This document shows positions 1-6,525 of a DNA stretch of 6,871 nt, one piece after another; the first letter of the stretch is position 1; the number at the start of each line of letters is the position of its first letter. Location of the stretch: contig CAMODS010000069.1 of the NCBI GenBank assembly GCA_946611525.1, positions 1 to 6,871 of the forward strand, written 5' to 3'. Source of the stretch: an uncultured Lachnospiraceae bacterium. Lineage in GTDB: Bacteria > Bacillota > Clostridia > Lachnospirales > Lachnospiraceae. Under the pieces are notes generated by a model. It saw only the letters and a program-made list of their open reading frames with translations. It was not told the origin of the DNA and made no database searches. The position numbers and the translations under genes are program-made.

Positions 1-1352
1 AAGTCCTTAAGGGACTGCTTTTTAAGTATCTCCGTATGAAGTGCAGCCACGCCGTTTACGGAAAAGCCGGCTGCGATTGCCAGATGAGCCATCTTGACCT
101 GGCCGTCCTGGATGATGGCCATACGTGCCTTTTTGCCCTCATCTCCGGGGAACTCCCTCTCGATATCCAGGCAGAAGCGGCGGTTGATCTCCTCAACGAT
201 GTTGTAAACTCTGGGAAGGAGTCTTGAAAAGATCTCGATGGGCCACTTCTCAAGAGCCTCAGCCATGATGGTATGGTTGGTATATGCCACACACTGGGAT
301 GTGATCTCCCATGCCTCGTCCCAGCCCATGCCGTTTTCATCCATGAGAAGTCTCATAAGCTCGGCAACCGTAAGGGTGGGATGTGTGTCGTTCATCTGGA
401 ATACCACCTTTTTAGGCAGATCCTTAAGATCGCTGTGGTGCTTTTTAAATCTGTCAAGAGCGCGCTGCAGTGAAGCGGATACAAAGAAGTACTGCTGCTT
501 TAAACGAAGCTCCTTACCGGATACATGGTCATCCTTTGGATAAAGGACATCTACCAGGTTGCGGGCCAGGTTCTCATCTTCCACTGCCTTCTGGTAATCA
601 CCCTTGTCAAAGGAGTCCAGTGAGAATACGTTTTTAGGCACGGCATCCCAGATCATAAGGGAATTGACCACATTGTTGCCGTAGCCTACGATGGGCATAT
701 CATAAGGAACGGCGATGACAGCATTGTAATCCTTGTGATTGAACTGGTAGGTGCCGTCGGGCTGCTGCTCTGCTGCTACGTATCCTCCAAACCTTACCTC
801 ATACTGATACTCGTTTCTTTTCAGCTCGAAAGGATAGCCATCTTTGAGCCAGTCATCGGGAACCTCGCGCTGTGCGCCTCCCTCGATCTTTTGCTTGAAC
901 ATACCATAGCGGTAACGGATGCCGCAGCCGTATGCTGCATATCCCAAAGTGGAAAGGGAATCCAAAAAGCATGCAGCAAGTCTTCCCAGGCCACCATTTC
1001 CCAAAGCGGGATCCGGCTCCTGATCCTCAACGGCATTGATATCAAAACCGATCTCTTCAAGAGCCTGCTTCATCTCATCGTACACGCCCATGTTGATCAT
1101 ATTATTGCCCAAAAGTCTTCCGATCAGAAACTCCATGGACATGTAGTACACGATCTTGGGATCCTGCTCGTCCATCTTCTTCTGGGTCTTCATCCACTTG
1201 TCAATAACGATATCCTTTATAACAAGGGCAACAGCCTGATATAACTCCTGCTGGCTGGCTTCTTCAAGATCCTTACGGTAGAGTCGTTTGATATTATATC
1301 TTATCTCCTTTTTGAATTCTTCCTTGTTGAATACATCGCCTCCTGGTACCAT
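1..1352 (-). CDS. glgP: Glycogen/alpha-glucan phosphorylase, N-terminal part (runs off left edge)
   Basis: Glycogen phosphorylase is a cytoplasmic, PLP-dependent enzyme that releases glucose-1-phosphate from the non-reducing ends of alpha-1,4-glucans using phosphate. Counted from the ATG at 1352, 450 codons are visible out of a usual 750-830. Family landmarks occur in the expected order: YYMSMEFLIG (69-78), GNGGLGRLAACFLDSL (118-133), YGCGIRYRYGMFKQ (141-154), SGKELRLKQQYF (278-289), QMNDTHPTLT (319-328), AYTNHTIMAEALEKWP (356-371) and VNGVAALH (432-439). The PLP lysine and the rest of the C-terminal domain lie beyond the window. I chose 1352 because it puts SMEFLIG about where it sits in E. 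coli GlgP and because AAAGGA lies 8 bases upstream. The frame stays open further upstream into the end of ileS (see the extension entry), so the true start is uncertain. Identity is certain from recalled family motifs; the start is not. Confidence 0.96.
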   Translation of the reverse strand, partial: MVPGGDVFNKEEFKKEIRYNIKRLYRKDLEEASQQELYQAVALVIKDIVIDKWMKTQKKMDEQDPKIVYYMSMEFLIGRLLGNNMINMGVYDEMKQALEEIGFDINAVEDQEPDPALGNGGLGRLAACFLDSLSTLGYAAYGCGIRYRYGMFKQKIEGGAQREVPDDWLKDGYPFELKRNEYQYEVRFGGYVAAEQQPDGTYQFNHKDYNAVIAVPYDMPIVGYGNNVVNSLMIWDAVPKNVFSLDSFDKGDYQKAVEDENLARNLVDVLYPKDDHVSGKELRLKQQYFFVSASLQRALDRFKKHHSDLKDLPKKVVFQMNDTHPTLTVAELMRLLMDENGMGWDEAWEITSQCVAYTNHTIMAEALEKWPIEIFSRLLPRVYNIVEEINRRFCLDIEREFPGDEGKKARMAIIQDGQVKMAHLAIAAGFSVNGVAALHTEILKKQSLKD

Positions 1353-1529
1353 TTCACTATTCCTTTCTGTTGCGGCAGTGATCTCTGAAGAGATGGACTG
1401 GGACGTGACGGCTTCACTATCTGTGGGTGCCGGACTGCCTGTCTCCTCCTTCACATCAGCTGCCTGTGTCTGAGTCTCGCGGGGCTCATTTTCAGTCCCG
1501 TGTGACTGTGAGTTCGACGTCTTCCCCAT
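1353..1529 (-). other. Possible in-frame N-terminal extension of glycogen phosphorylase
   Basis: The phosphorylase reading frame is open upstream of 1352 as far as a TAG at 1601-1599. From the ATG at 1529 it adds 59 codons, of which the first 12 or so overlap the end of ileS in another frame. The peptide is rich in S, T, E, Q, A and P and contains no Leu, Phe, Tyr, Trp or Cys, which is typical of a disordered tail and unlike a chance frame. Codons look native (GAG, CAG and ATC favoured); the one AGG codon coincides with the Shine-Dalgarno-like AAAGGA before 1352. Upstream ATGs are at 1529 (weak GGA, 6 bases away) and 1556 (strong AAAGGA, 7 bases away, but that purine run also encodes a Gly/Lys stretch of IleRS). 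No such extension is usual in GlgP. It may be real, an alternative start, or an untranslated spacer that happens to be open. Confidence 0.45.
1361..1366 (-). promoter_or_regulatory. Shine-Dalgarno site supporting the glgP start at 1352
   Basis: On the minus strand AAAGGA lies 8 bases upstream of the ATG at 1352. Its spacing is good, and this start agrees with the usual family N-terminus. It competes with the in-frame upstream starts at 1529 and 1556. Confidence 0.6.
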
Positions 1530-4500
1530 TAATGTTCCAAGATTTATTAAAGCCATCCCCTTTTCCTTTCCGGATATCCTTTGCCAGCACGTCATGTGCT
1601 ATGGTATCCTTTGATTCTGTAAATACCTTCTCTATGTTATCCGAGCCATCGTAATATACGGTGATCTCGTCTGTAACCTCAAAATCAGCCTCTTTTCGCA
1701 TGGTCTGGATCTTGGAAATGATCTCCCTCACAAAGCCTTCATGTATGAGCTCGGGAGTGAGATTGGTATCCAAAACCACTGTGATCTCATTGTCCCCGTC
1801 ACTTACAAAGCCCTCCTGTGACGTCTGGGTGATAAGAAGATCATCCTCGGTAAGCTCGATACTTGCGTCCACCTCGGGAAGTGTAAGCTTTCCATCCTTT
1901 TGAAGTGTCCGGTAAGCTGCATTTCCGTCCAGTCCTGCCAGCGCCTCCTGTATGCCCTTTAAGAACTTGCCATACTTTGGTCCTACAGTCTTTAGCTGAG
2001 GCTTAAAGGTGTAGGTGGTGTAGCTGCTTACATCATCTGAAAACTCAGCATGCTTTACATTGAGCTCATCCTCGATGATGGCCACATAGCTGTCAGAAAG
2101 CTTCTCGTCAGACTTTATAAACATCTGACCGATGGGCTGGCGGTTTTTGATGCCGCTGGCATTTCTGCCGGCACGGCCAAATACAACGATCTTTAAAAGC
2201 CTGCTCATCTCAGACTCCAGCTTTTCATCGATCCACTCTGTATGTACCTCAGGGAAGTCACACAGATGGATGGACTCGGGAGCGGATGCATCCAGTCCGC
2301 AAACCAGATTCTGATATATCTCCTCTGCCATGAAGGGTATCATGGGTGCTGCTGCCTTTGCCACGGTAACCAAAGCCGTGTAAAGTGTCATGTAAGCATT
2401 GATCTTGTCCTGCTCCATCCCATGTGCCCAGAATCTCTCACGGCAGCGGCGTACGTACCAGTTTGAAAGCTCATCCACAAATGAGTCGAGTGTACGTGCA
2501 GCCTCGGGTATCCTGTAGCTGCCCAGGTTTTCATCCACGGATCTTACCATGGTGGAGGTACGGGACAGGATCCAGCGGTCCATAACCGTAAGGCTGTTGT
2601 AATCCAACTCATACTTTGTAGGATCAAACTGGTCGATCTCAGCGTAGAGTACATAGAAAGCATAGGTGTTCCAAAGTGTACCCATGAACTTTCTCTGTCC
2701 CTCCTTTACCGCATCCTCATGGAAACGGTTGGGAAGCCAGGGTGCAGAGTTAATATAAAAATACCATCTGATGGCATCCGCACCAAACTTCTCAAGTGCA
2801 TCAAAGGGATCCACGGCATTGCCCTTGGATTTTGACATCTTCTGGCCGTTTTTATCCTGAACGTGTCCTAAAACAATAACATTCTCATAGGGTGCCTTGT
2901 TGAAAAGCAGGGTGGACTCAGCCATCAGTGAGTAGAACCATCCACGGGTCTGGTCCACGGCCTCGGAGATAAACGCTGCCGGGAACTGCTGTTCAAAAAG
3001 ATCCTTGTTTTCAAACGGATAATGATGCTGTGCAAAAGGCATGGCGCCTGAGTCAAACCAGCAGTCGATAACCTCCGGAACACGGTGCATGGTCTTGCCG
3101 CACTCGGGGCAGGCAAAGGTGATCTCATCAATGTAGGGTCTGTGAAGCTCTACCTTTGCATTCTCGGGATTGCCGCTCCTTTCTGCCAGCTCGGCACGGG
3201 AACCAATAGCATCCCTGTGTCCGCAGCCCTCGCACTCCCAGATGTTAAGGGGAGTACCCCAGTAGCGGTTACGGGAAATACCCCAGTCCTGAATATTTTC
3301 AAGCCAGTCACCGAAACGTCCCTTGCCGATAGACTCAGGTATCCAGTTTACGGTGTTGTTGTTTTTGATAAGGTCATCCTTTACCTCAGTCATCTTTATA
3401 AACCATGACTCGCGGGCAAAGTATAAAAGAGGTGTCTCACATCTCCAGCAGTGAGGATAGTCATGCTCAAACTTGGGAGCATCAAACAAAAGCTTGCGTC
3501 CGGAAAGCTCCTTTATTACCTCAGGGTCTGCACTGATCGCGCCCTTTTTGATCTCCTCCTCGGTAGGCTTTGCACGCATACCGGCAAAGGGTGTCTCGGG
3601 CTTCATAAAGCCTGCCTCGTCTACCATCTGTACCAGGGGCAGGTCGTACTTGCGGCCTACATTGGCATCATCCTCACCAAAGGCGGGAGCGATATGTACG
3701 ATACCGGTACCGTCTGTCATGGTAACGTAATCATCACATACTACGAAAAATGACTTTTTATGCTGCTTGTCAGCCTCTACCTTTGCACATTCGTAAAGAG
3801 GTTCGTACTCCTTGTACTCCAGGTCACTGCCCTTGTAGGTCTCCAAAACCTCATAGGCACTCTTTGGATCCGCACCATCCTCAGCCAGCTGTCCAACCAC
3901 CTTTTCACAAAGAGCCTCAGCCAGATAGTAGGTGTAACCGTCGACGGCCTTGACCTTTACGTAAGTCTCACCCGGGTTTACGCATAATGCGAGGTTTGAA
4001 GCCAGTGTCCAAGGTGTGGTGGTCCATGCTAAAAAGTATGCATCCTCGTCCTTTACCTTGAAACGGACGATGGCGGAACGTTCCTTAACTGTCTTGTACC
4101 CCTGTGCCACCTCCTGTGAAGAAAGGGGTGTGCCGCAACGGGGGCAGTAGGGAACTACTTTGAAGCCCTTGTATAAGAGCTTTTTATTCCAGATCTCCTT
4201 TAGTGCCCACCACTCAGACTCGATAAAATCGTCATGGTAGGTGACATAAGGATCATCCATGTCAGCCCAGAAGCCTACGGTGCCGGAGAAGTCCTCCCAC
4301 ATGCCCTTGTACTTCCAGACGGACTCCTTGCACTTATCTATAAAGGGCTCCATGCCGTATTCTTCGATCTGTTCCTTTCCGTTTAGGCCAAGGAGCTTTT
4401 CTACCTCCAGCTCAACCGGGAGACCGTGGGTATCCCAGCCTGCTTTACGGGGTACGTACTTGCCCTTCATGGTCTGATAACGGGGGATCATATCCTTTAT

Positions 4501-4689
4501 TACTCTTGTCAGCACATGGCCGATATGGGGCTTGCCGTTTGCCGTGGGTGGCCCGTCATAAAAGGTGTAGGTCTCTCCTTCCTTCCGGTTTTCCATACTC
4601 TTTTTGAATATGTCCTTTTCCTGCCAGAACTTTAAGACCTCCTTCTCTCTTCCCACGAAGTCCAGGTCTGTGTTGACTTTTTTGTACAT
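1492..4689 (-). CDS. ileS: Isoleucyl-tRNA synthetase, type 2 (long, eukaryote-like form)
   Basis: This class I synthetase charges tRNA-Ile with isoleucine in the cytoplasm and edits mischarged valine. The 1065 residues form a complete protein, longer than the roughly 940-residue type 1 form and typical of type 2. In order: HIGH (55-58) in PPTANGKPHIGHVLTR; GWDTHGLPVE (84-93); a CPRC pair (182-185); the editing domain with WTTTPWTL (222-229) and DGTGIVHIAPAFGEDD (326-341); further Cys pairs at 414/417, 486/489 and 527/530, probably zinc-binding; KMSKS (617-621); the anticodon-binding helix segment LSNWYVRRCRERFW (741-754); and a C-terminal region around 970-1060 resembling the DUF5915-type tail of type 2 enzymes. 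The start has AGGAAGG about 13 bases upstream, a rather long spacing. The gap to the upstream gene is 65 bases and holds a likely promoter but no T-box. Type 2 enzymes are generally poorly inhibited by mupirocin, so natural tolerance is plausible. Confidence 0.98.
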   Translation of the reverse strand: MYKKVNTDLDFVGREKEVLKFWQEKDIFKKSMENRKEGETYTFYDGPPTANGKPHIGHVLTRVIKDMIPRYQTMKGKYVPRKAGWDTHGLPVELEVEKLLGLNGKEQIEEYGMEPFIDKCKESVWKYKGMWEDFSGTVGFWADMDDPYVTYHDDFIESEWWALKEIWNKKLLYKGFKVVPYCPRCGTPLSSQEVAQGYKTVKERSAIVRFKVKDEDAYFLAWTTTPWTLASNLALCVNPGETYVKVKAVDGYTYYLAEALCEKVVGQLAEDGADPKSAYEVLETYKGSDLEYKEYEPLYECAKVEADKQHKKSFFVVCDDYVTMTDGTGIVHIAPAFGEDDANVGRKYDLPLVQMVDEAGFMKPETPFAGMRAKPTEEEIKKGAISADPEVIKELSGRKLLFDAPKFEHDYPHCWRCETPLLYFARESWFIKMTEVKDDLIKNNNTVNWIPESIGKGRFGDWLENIQDWGISRNRYWGTPLNIWECEGCGHRDAIGSRAELAERSGNPENAKVELHRPYIDEITFACPECGKTMHRVPEVIDCWFDSGAMPFAQHHYPFENKDLFEQQFPAAFISEAVDQTRGWFYSLMAESTLLFNKAPYENVIVLGHVQDKNGQKMSKSKGNAVDPFDALEKFGADAIRWYFYINSAPWLPNRFHEDAVKEGQRKFMGTLWNTYAFYVLYAEIDQFDPTKYELDYNSLTVMDRWILSRTSTMVRSVDENLGSYRIPEAARTLDSFVDELSNWYVRRCRERFWAHGMEQDKINAYMTLYTALVTVAKAAAPMIPFMAEEIYQNLVCGLDASAPESIHLCDFPEVHTEWIDEKLESEMSRLLKIVVFGRAGRNASGIKNRQPIGQMFIKSDEKLSDSYVAIIEDELNVKHAEFSDDVSSYTTYTFKPQLKTVGPKYGKFLKGIQEALAGLDGNAAYRTLQKDGKLTLPEVDASIELTEDDLLITQTSQEGFVSDGDNEITVVLDTNLTPELIHEGFVREIISKIQTMRKEADFEVTDEITVYYDGSDNIEKVFTESKDTIAHDVLAKDIRKGKGDGFNKSWNINGEDVELTVTRD

Positions 4690-4721
4690 TGTTTTTCTTG
4701 TTCCTTCCTAATGATTTATTA

Positions 4722-4750
4722 ATTATATCCTTCGCTGCGCTCAGGATGAA
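4722..4750 (-). promoter_or_regulatory. Candidate sigma-A promoter for ileS
   Basis: On the minus strand a perfect -10 TATAAT occupies 4727-4722. Exactly 17 bases upstream is TTCATC (4750-4745), which matches 3 of 6 positions of the -35 consensus. The start point would fall near 4715, giving a leader of about 25 bases that still includes the Shine-Dalgarno AGGAAGG (4709-4703). The -10 begins at the edge of the 26-base repeat described separately. The -35 is weak, so this is a prediction. Confidence 0.45.
4724..4749 (-). repeat. Intergenic 26-base repeat, copy 1 (upstream of ileS)
   Basis: The core read on the minus strand is CCTGAGCGCAGCGAAGGAT, flanked so that ATCCT and AGGAT can pair as a 5-bp stem around an 11-base loop. 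It matches copy 2 at 6468-6493 at 21 of 26 positions by eye. It lies in the gap between the DUF4190-like gene and ileS, in sense orientation, and sits between the predicted -35 and -10 of ileS. Similar GAGCGAAGCGAAGGAT strings are, as I recall, dispersed in many bacterial genomes; their role is not known to me. There is no T-run after the stem, so it is not a standard terminator. Confidence 0.55.
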
Positions 4751-4754
4751 TCTC

Positions 4755-5477
4755 TTATAACTGCTCAGCCGAATCTCCTGCGCCGGGGATGGACTCCTCG
4801 ATATCGATTCCGTAGTCATCCAAAAAGTCCTTGTATTCATCGAGGAACTCATTTATATCTTCGTTGGAGAAGCTGTCCTCCATGGCGGAACCAACAACGC
4901 CCCAGAATACAAAGAAGCCAACGATGGAAAGTGCGGCGGTAACGATACCTGCAATGGCCAGGCCCTTGCCTGTCTTGTGGCCCACCAGCTGGATAATACC
5001 AAAGATGATGGCAACTATACCTGTGATGATATTAAAGCAGCTGCAGAAGAATACCAGCGATACGATACCAAAGATAAGAGACAGTATACCCAGTGTATTG
5101 GAGTCAGGCTTTTGACCCTGTGCCTGATACTGATTACCCTGGTTTTGATTTCCCTGGTACTGGTTGTTCTGATACTGATTGCCCTGATATTGACTGCCCT
5201 GTCCGTTGGCGCCGGTCCATGTATAATTGTCCCGGGCCATCTGCTCGGGAGTAGGGTTGCTCTGCCCGGATGCAGGAGGGATCTCCTCAGCCACATCATC
5301 AACCTTGGGATACTCGGGAGCCGGATCGGAAAGCTTTTCCTCAGCTCTTGCCATGGGATCAGGCCCGGATGTGCTCTCCGGCTCGGATGCGGTTGCCTTT
5401 TCAGCAAAGATATCTTCAGGATCTGTGCTGACCGGGTCAAAATCGTTGTTGGTGTTCAGATTGTTGTTCTCATCCAT
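4755..5477 (-). CDS. DUF4190-like membrane protein with Q/N-rich repeat tail
   Basis: A 240-residue protein of unknown function, likely in the cytoplasmic membrane. Residues 1-93 are acidic, Pro/Ser/Asn-rich and probably disordered. Residues 94-118 are five consecutive 5-residue repeats of the form GNQYQ (GSQYQ, GNQYQ, NNQYQ, GNQNQ, GNQYQ). Residues 128-196 are hydrophobic with Gly-rich segments (about 128-146, 147-165, 173-196) around the hydrophilic turn GHKTGKGLAIAG, which is the pattern of DUF4190 domains. The C-terminus (198-240) is strongly acidic. There is no signal peptide; the disordered part is probably cytoplasmic. The ATG is preceded by AGAGG with an 8-base spacer that overlaps the stop codon of the hydrolase gene 12 bases upstream, which suggests coupled translation. 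The DUF4190 assignment is from recalled pattern; no enzymatic residues are visible and no function should be assumed. Confidence 0.85.
   Translation of the reverse strand: MDENNNLNTNNDFDPVSTDPEDIFAEKATASEPESTSGPDPMARAEEKLSDPAPEYPKVDDVAEEIPPASGQSNPTPEQMARDNYTWTGANGQGSQYQGNQYQNNQYQGNQNQGNQYQAQGQKPDSNTLGILSLIFGIVSLVFFCSCFNIITGIVAIIFGIIQLVGHKTGKGLAIAGIVTAALSIVGFFVFWGVVGSAMEDSFSNEDINEFLDEYKDFLDDYGIDIEESIPGAGDSAEQL
5124..5198 (-). repeat. 15-bp coding tandem repeat (five units) in the DUF4190-like gene
   Basis: Five consecutive 15-base units encode the pentapeptides GSQYQ, GNQYQ, NNQYQ, GNQNQ and GNQYQ. The units differ at the DNA level but keep the Q-Y-Q framework (one has Q-N-Q), so this is a degenerate minisatellite. 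Because the unit is a multiple of three, copy-number changes would lengthen or shorten the linker without a frameshift. Confidence 0.85.
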
Positions 5478-5485
5478 TTTTTCTA

Positions 5486-5491
5486 CCTCTC
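5486..5491 (-). promoter_or_regulatory. Shine-Dalgarno of the DUF4190-like gene, overlapping the hydrolase stop
   Basis: GAGAGG on the minus strand, 8 bases before the ATG at 5477, shares its first bases with the TGA stop of the hydrolase at 5492-5490. This arrangement favours re-initiation by ribosomes finishing the upstream gene. Confidence 0.6.
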
Positions 5492-6455
5492 ATCCATCAT
5501 ATTTTTCATAAAAACTGATCACTGTGTTGTAGTAGTCCATCCTGTCCGAGTCATAAGCATTGAATATCTCATGTCTGGAATCGGGATACTCCTTTTTTAT
5601 GATGGCAGGATTGTTTTTTAAAAATGCCTCCTGCCCGGCAGGCTCCACCATGGTGTCCTGTCCTGCCTGAAAAAGCATCACCGGTACCTTTATCTTTGAC
5701 GCATCGGCGATAGCTTTTTTCATACCTTTAAAGCTCTCTCTGGCCCACTTGTATGTGCCACCGTTTGTGGTCAGGTGTGAGTCATGAAGTCTGTACTCAA
5801 AGAGATAATTGTGTCTGGCCTCGGACTGTGCCGAGCACTTGGGGTAGGTATTAACCCCGTCAAAACCATGCTGGGTGGGAAGATACTTTTTATCCCACCG
5901 CGCGATAATGGACCATATCAAAAGTATGCGGACCATTATCGGATTCACGCCGCGGAAGTTGAGCTGCATCATGGGAGAGCTGAGCACTCCCGCTCTAAAA
6001 TAATCCGGATAGCGCTCCATAAACAGAGCTCCGATACATCCTCCCATGGAATGGCTGAACAAAAGATACTTTTTACTGAGGCTCTTTTCTTTAACCACCG
6101 CATCCATAAAGCACTTAAGGTCCTCAACGTAGAGGTTGAAATCTGTGCAATGGATCTTGTCGGGATCATCTATCTCCCGTTCGGAATAGGCGTGTCCTCT
6201 GTGCTCTATAAAAAATACGGAATAACCACTCTGGTAAAAGTAATAGGTCATCTCATGGTACTTTTCAAAGAACTCGCAGAAACCGTGGGATATGACCACC
6301 GCCGCCTGCTCCTTTGGATTGATAAGCGCATGGTAGTGAAGCTTTATGCCACCGGTACCGGCAAAGTACCCCTGCTCGTCATGCTCCTTCAAAAAGGGAA
6401 GCACCACGTTATTCATTTGTTCGGCGTAATCATCTTCTCCGAAAAAATCGATCAT
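5490..6455 (-). CDS. Alpha/beta hydrolase, PldB-like (lysophospholipase / monoacylglycerol lipase family)
   Basis: A serine hydrolase of 321 residues, close to the length of E. coli lysophospholipase L2 (PldB), and probably acting on lysophospholipids, monoacylglycerols or a similar ester. Visible landmarks are the oxyanion-hole region SHGFCEF (56-62), EHRGHAYSER (84-93), the nucleophile elbow SHSMGG with Ser136, the acid in LFQAGQD (Asp267) and the base in PDSRHE (His295). The nucleophile elbow has Ser where GHSMGG is classical; PldB proteins also depart from Gly at this position (AHSMGG), so activity is expected. There is no signal peptide or membrane segment, so the enzyme is likely cytoplasmic or membrane-peripheral. 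The ATG at 6455 has GTGAGGAG just 3 bases upstream, tight but acceptable if GAGG is used. The gene is followed at 12 bases by the DUF4190-like gene and preceded by a 70-base gap after the transporter. The substrate cannot be fixed from sequence. Confidence 0.9.
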   Translation of the reverse strand: MIDFFGEDDYAEQMNNVVLPFLKEHDEQGYFAGTGGIKLHYHALINPKEQAAVVISHGFCEFFEKYHEMTYYFYQSGYSVFFIEHRGHAYSEREIDDPDKIHCTDFNLYVEDLKCFMDAVVKEKSLSKKYLLFSHSMGGCIGALFMERYPDYFRAGVLSSPMMQLNFRGVNPIMVRILLIWSIIARWDKKYLPTQHGFDGVNTYPKCSAQSEARHNYLFEYRLHDSHLTTNGGTYKWARESFKGMKKAIADASKIKVPVMLFQAGQDTMVEPAGQEAFLKNNPAIIKKEYPDSRHEIFNAYDSDRMDYYNTVISFYEKYDG

Positions 6456-6467
6456 GTTCTCCTCACA

Positions 6468-6493
6468 TAGATCCTTTGCTTCGCTCAGATTGA
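6468..6493 (-). repeat. Intergenic 26-base repeat, copy 2 (upstream of the hydrolase)
   Basis: The core on the minus strand is TCTGAGCGAAGCAAAGGAT, matching copy 1 at 4724-4749 at 21 of 26 positions. It lies in the 70-base gap between the transporter stop and the hydrolase start, again sense to the genes. Here the inner ATCCT/AGGAT pairing of copy 1 is lost (AATCT instead), but CTTTG just upstream can pair with CAAAG inside the copy. Confidence 0.5.
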
Positions 6494-6525
6494 CAAAGTG
6501 AATCCAAAGCGCCTGCTAAGAATCC

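Noticed and set aside
735..1244. Plus-strand 169-codon open frame with hydrophobic composition
   Set aside because: It lies wholly antisense to glycogen phosphorylase, whose minus-strand translation is fully conserved there.
1442..1451. Very strong Shine-Dalgarno-like AAGGAGGAGA on the minus strand
   Set aside because: No ATG, GTG or TTG lies at a usable distance downstream in the glgP frame. It is explained as Lys-Glu-Glu codons of the possible extension.
1480..1500. Imperfect hairpin (CGGGACT ... AGCCCCG on the minus strand) at the ileS stop, as a possible terminator
   Set aside because: The stem is 7 bp with one mismatch, overlaps the stop codon, and is followed by CGAGACTCAG instead of a T-run. 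It also falls inside the open glgP extension frame.
4977..5621. Plus-strand 214-codon open frame with many Leu/Ile/Val residues
   Set aside because: It is the antisense shadow of the Q/N-rich and membrane segments of the DUF4190-like gene and of the end of the hydrolase gene; it has no family resemblance.
5784..6470. Plus-strand 228-codon open frame
   Set aside because: It is antisense to the hydrolase, whose catalytic triad and motifs are intact on the minus strand.
6459..6496. TTGTCA as a -35 box for a promoter of the hydrolase gene
   Set aside because: The only -10 candidates at suitable spacing (GATCTA, TCTATG) are poor, and the implied start point would remove the gene's Shine-Dalgarno site from the transcript.
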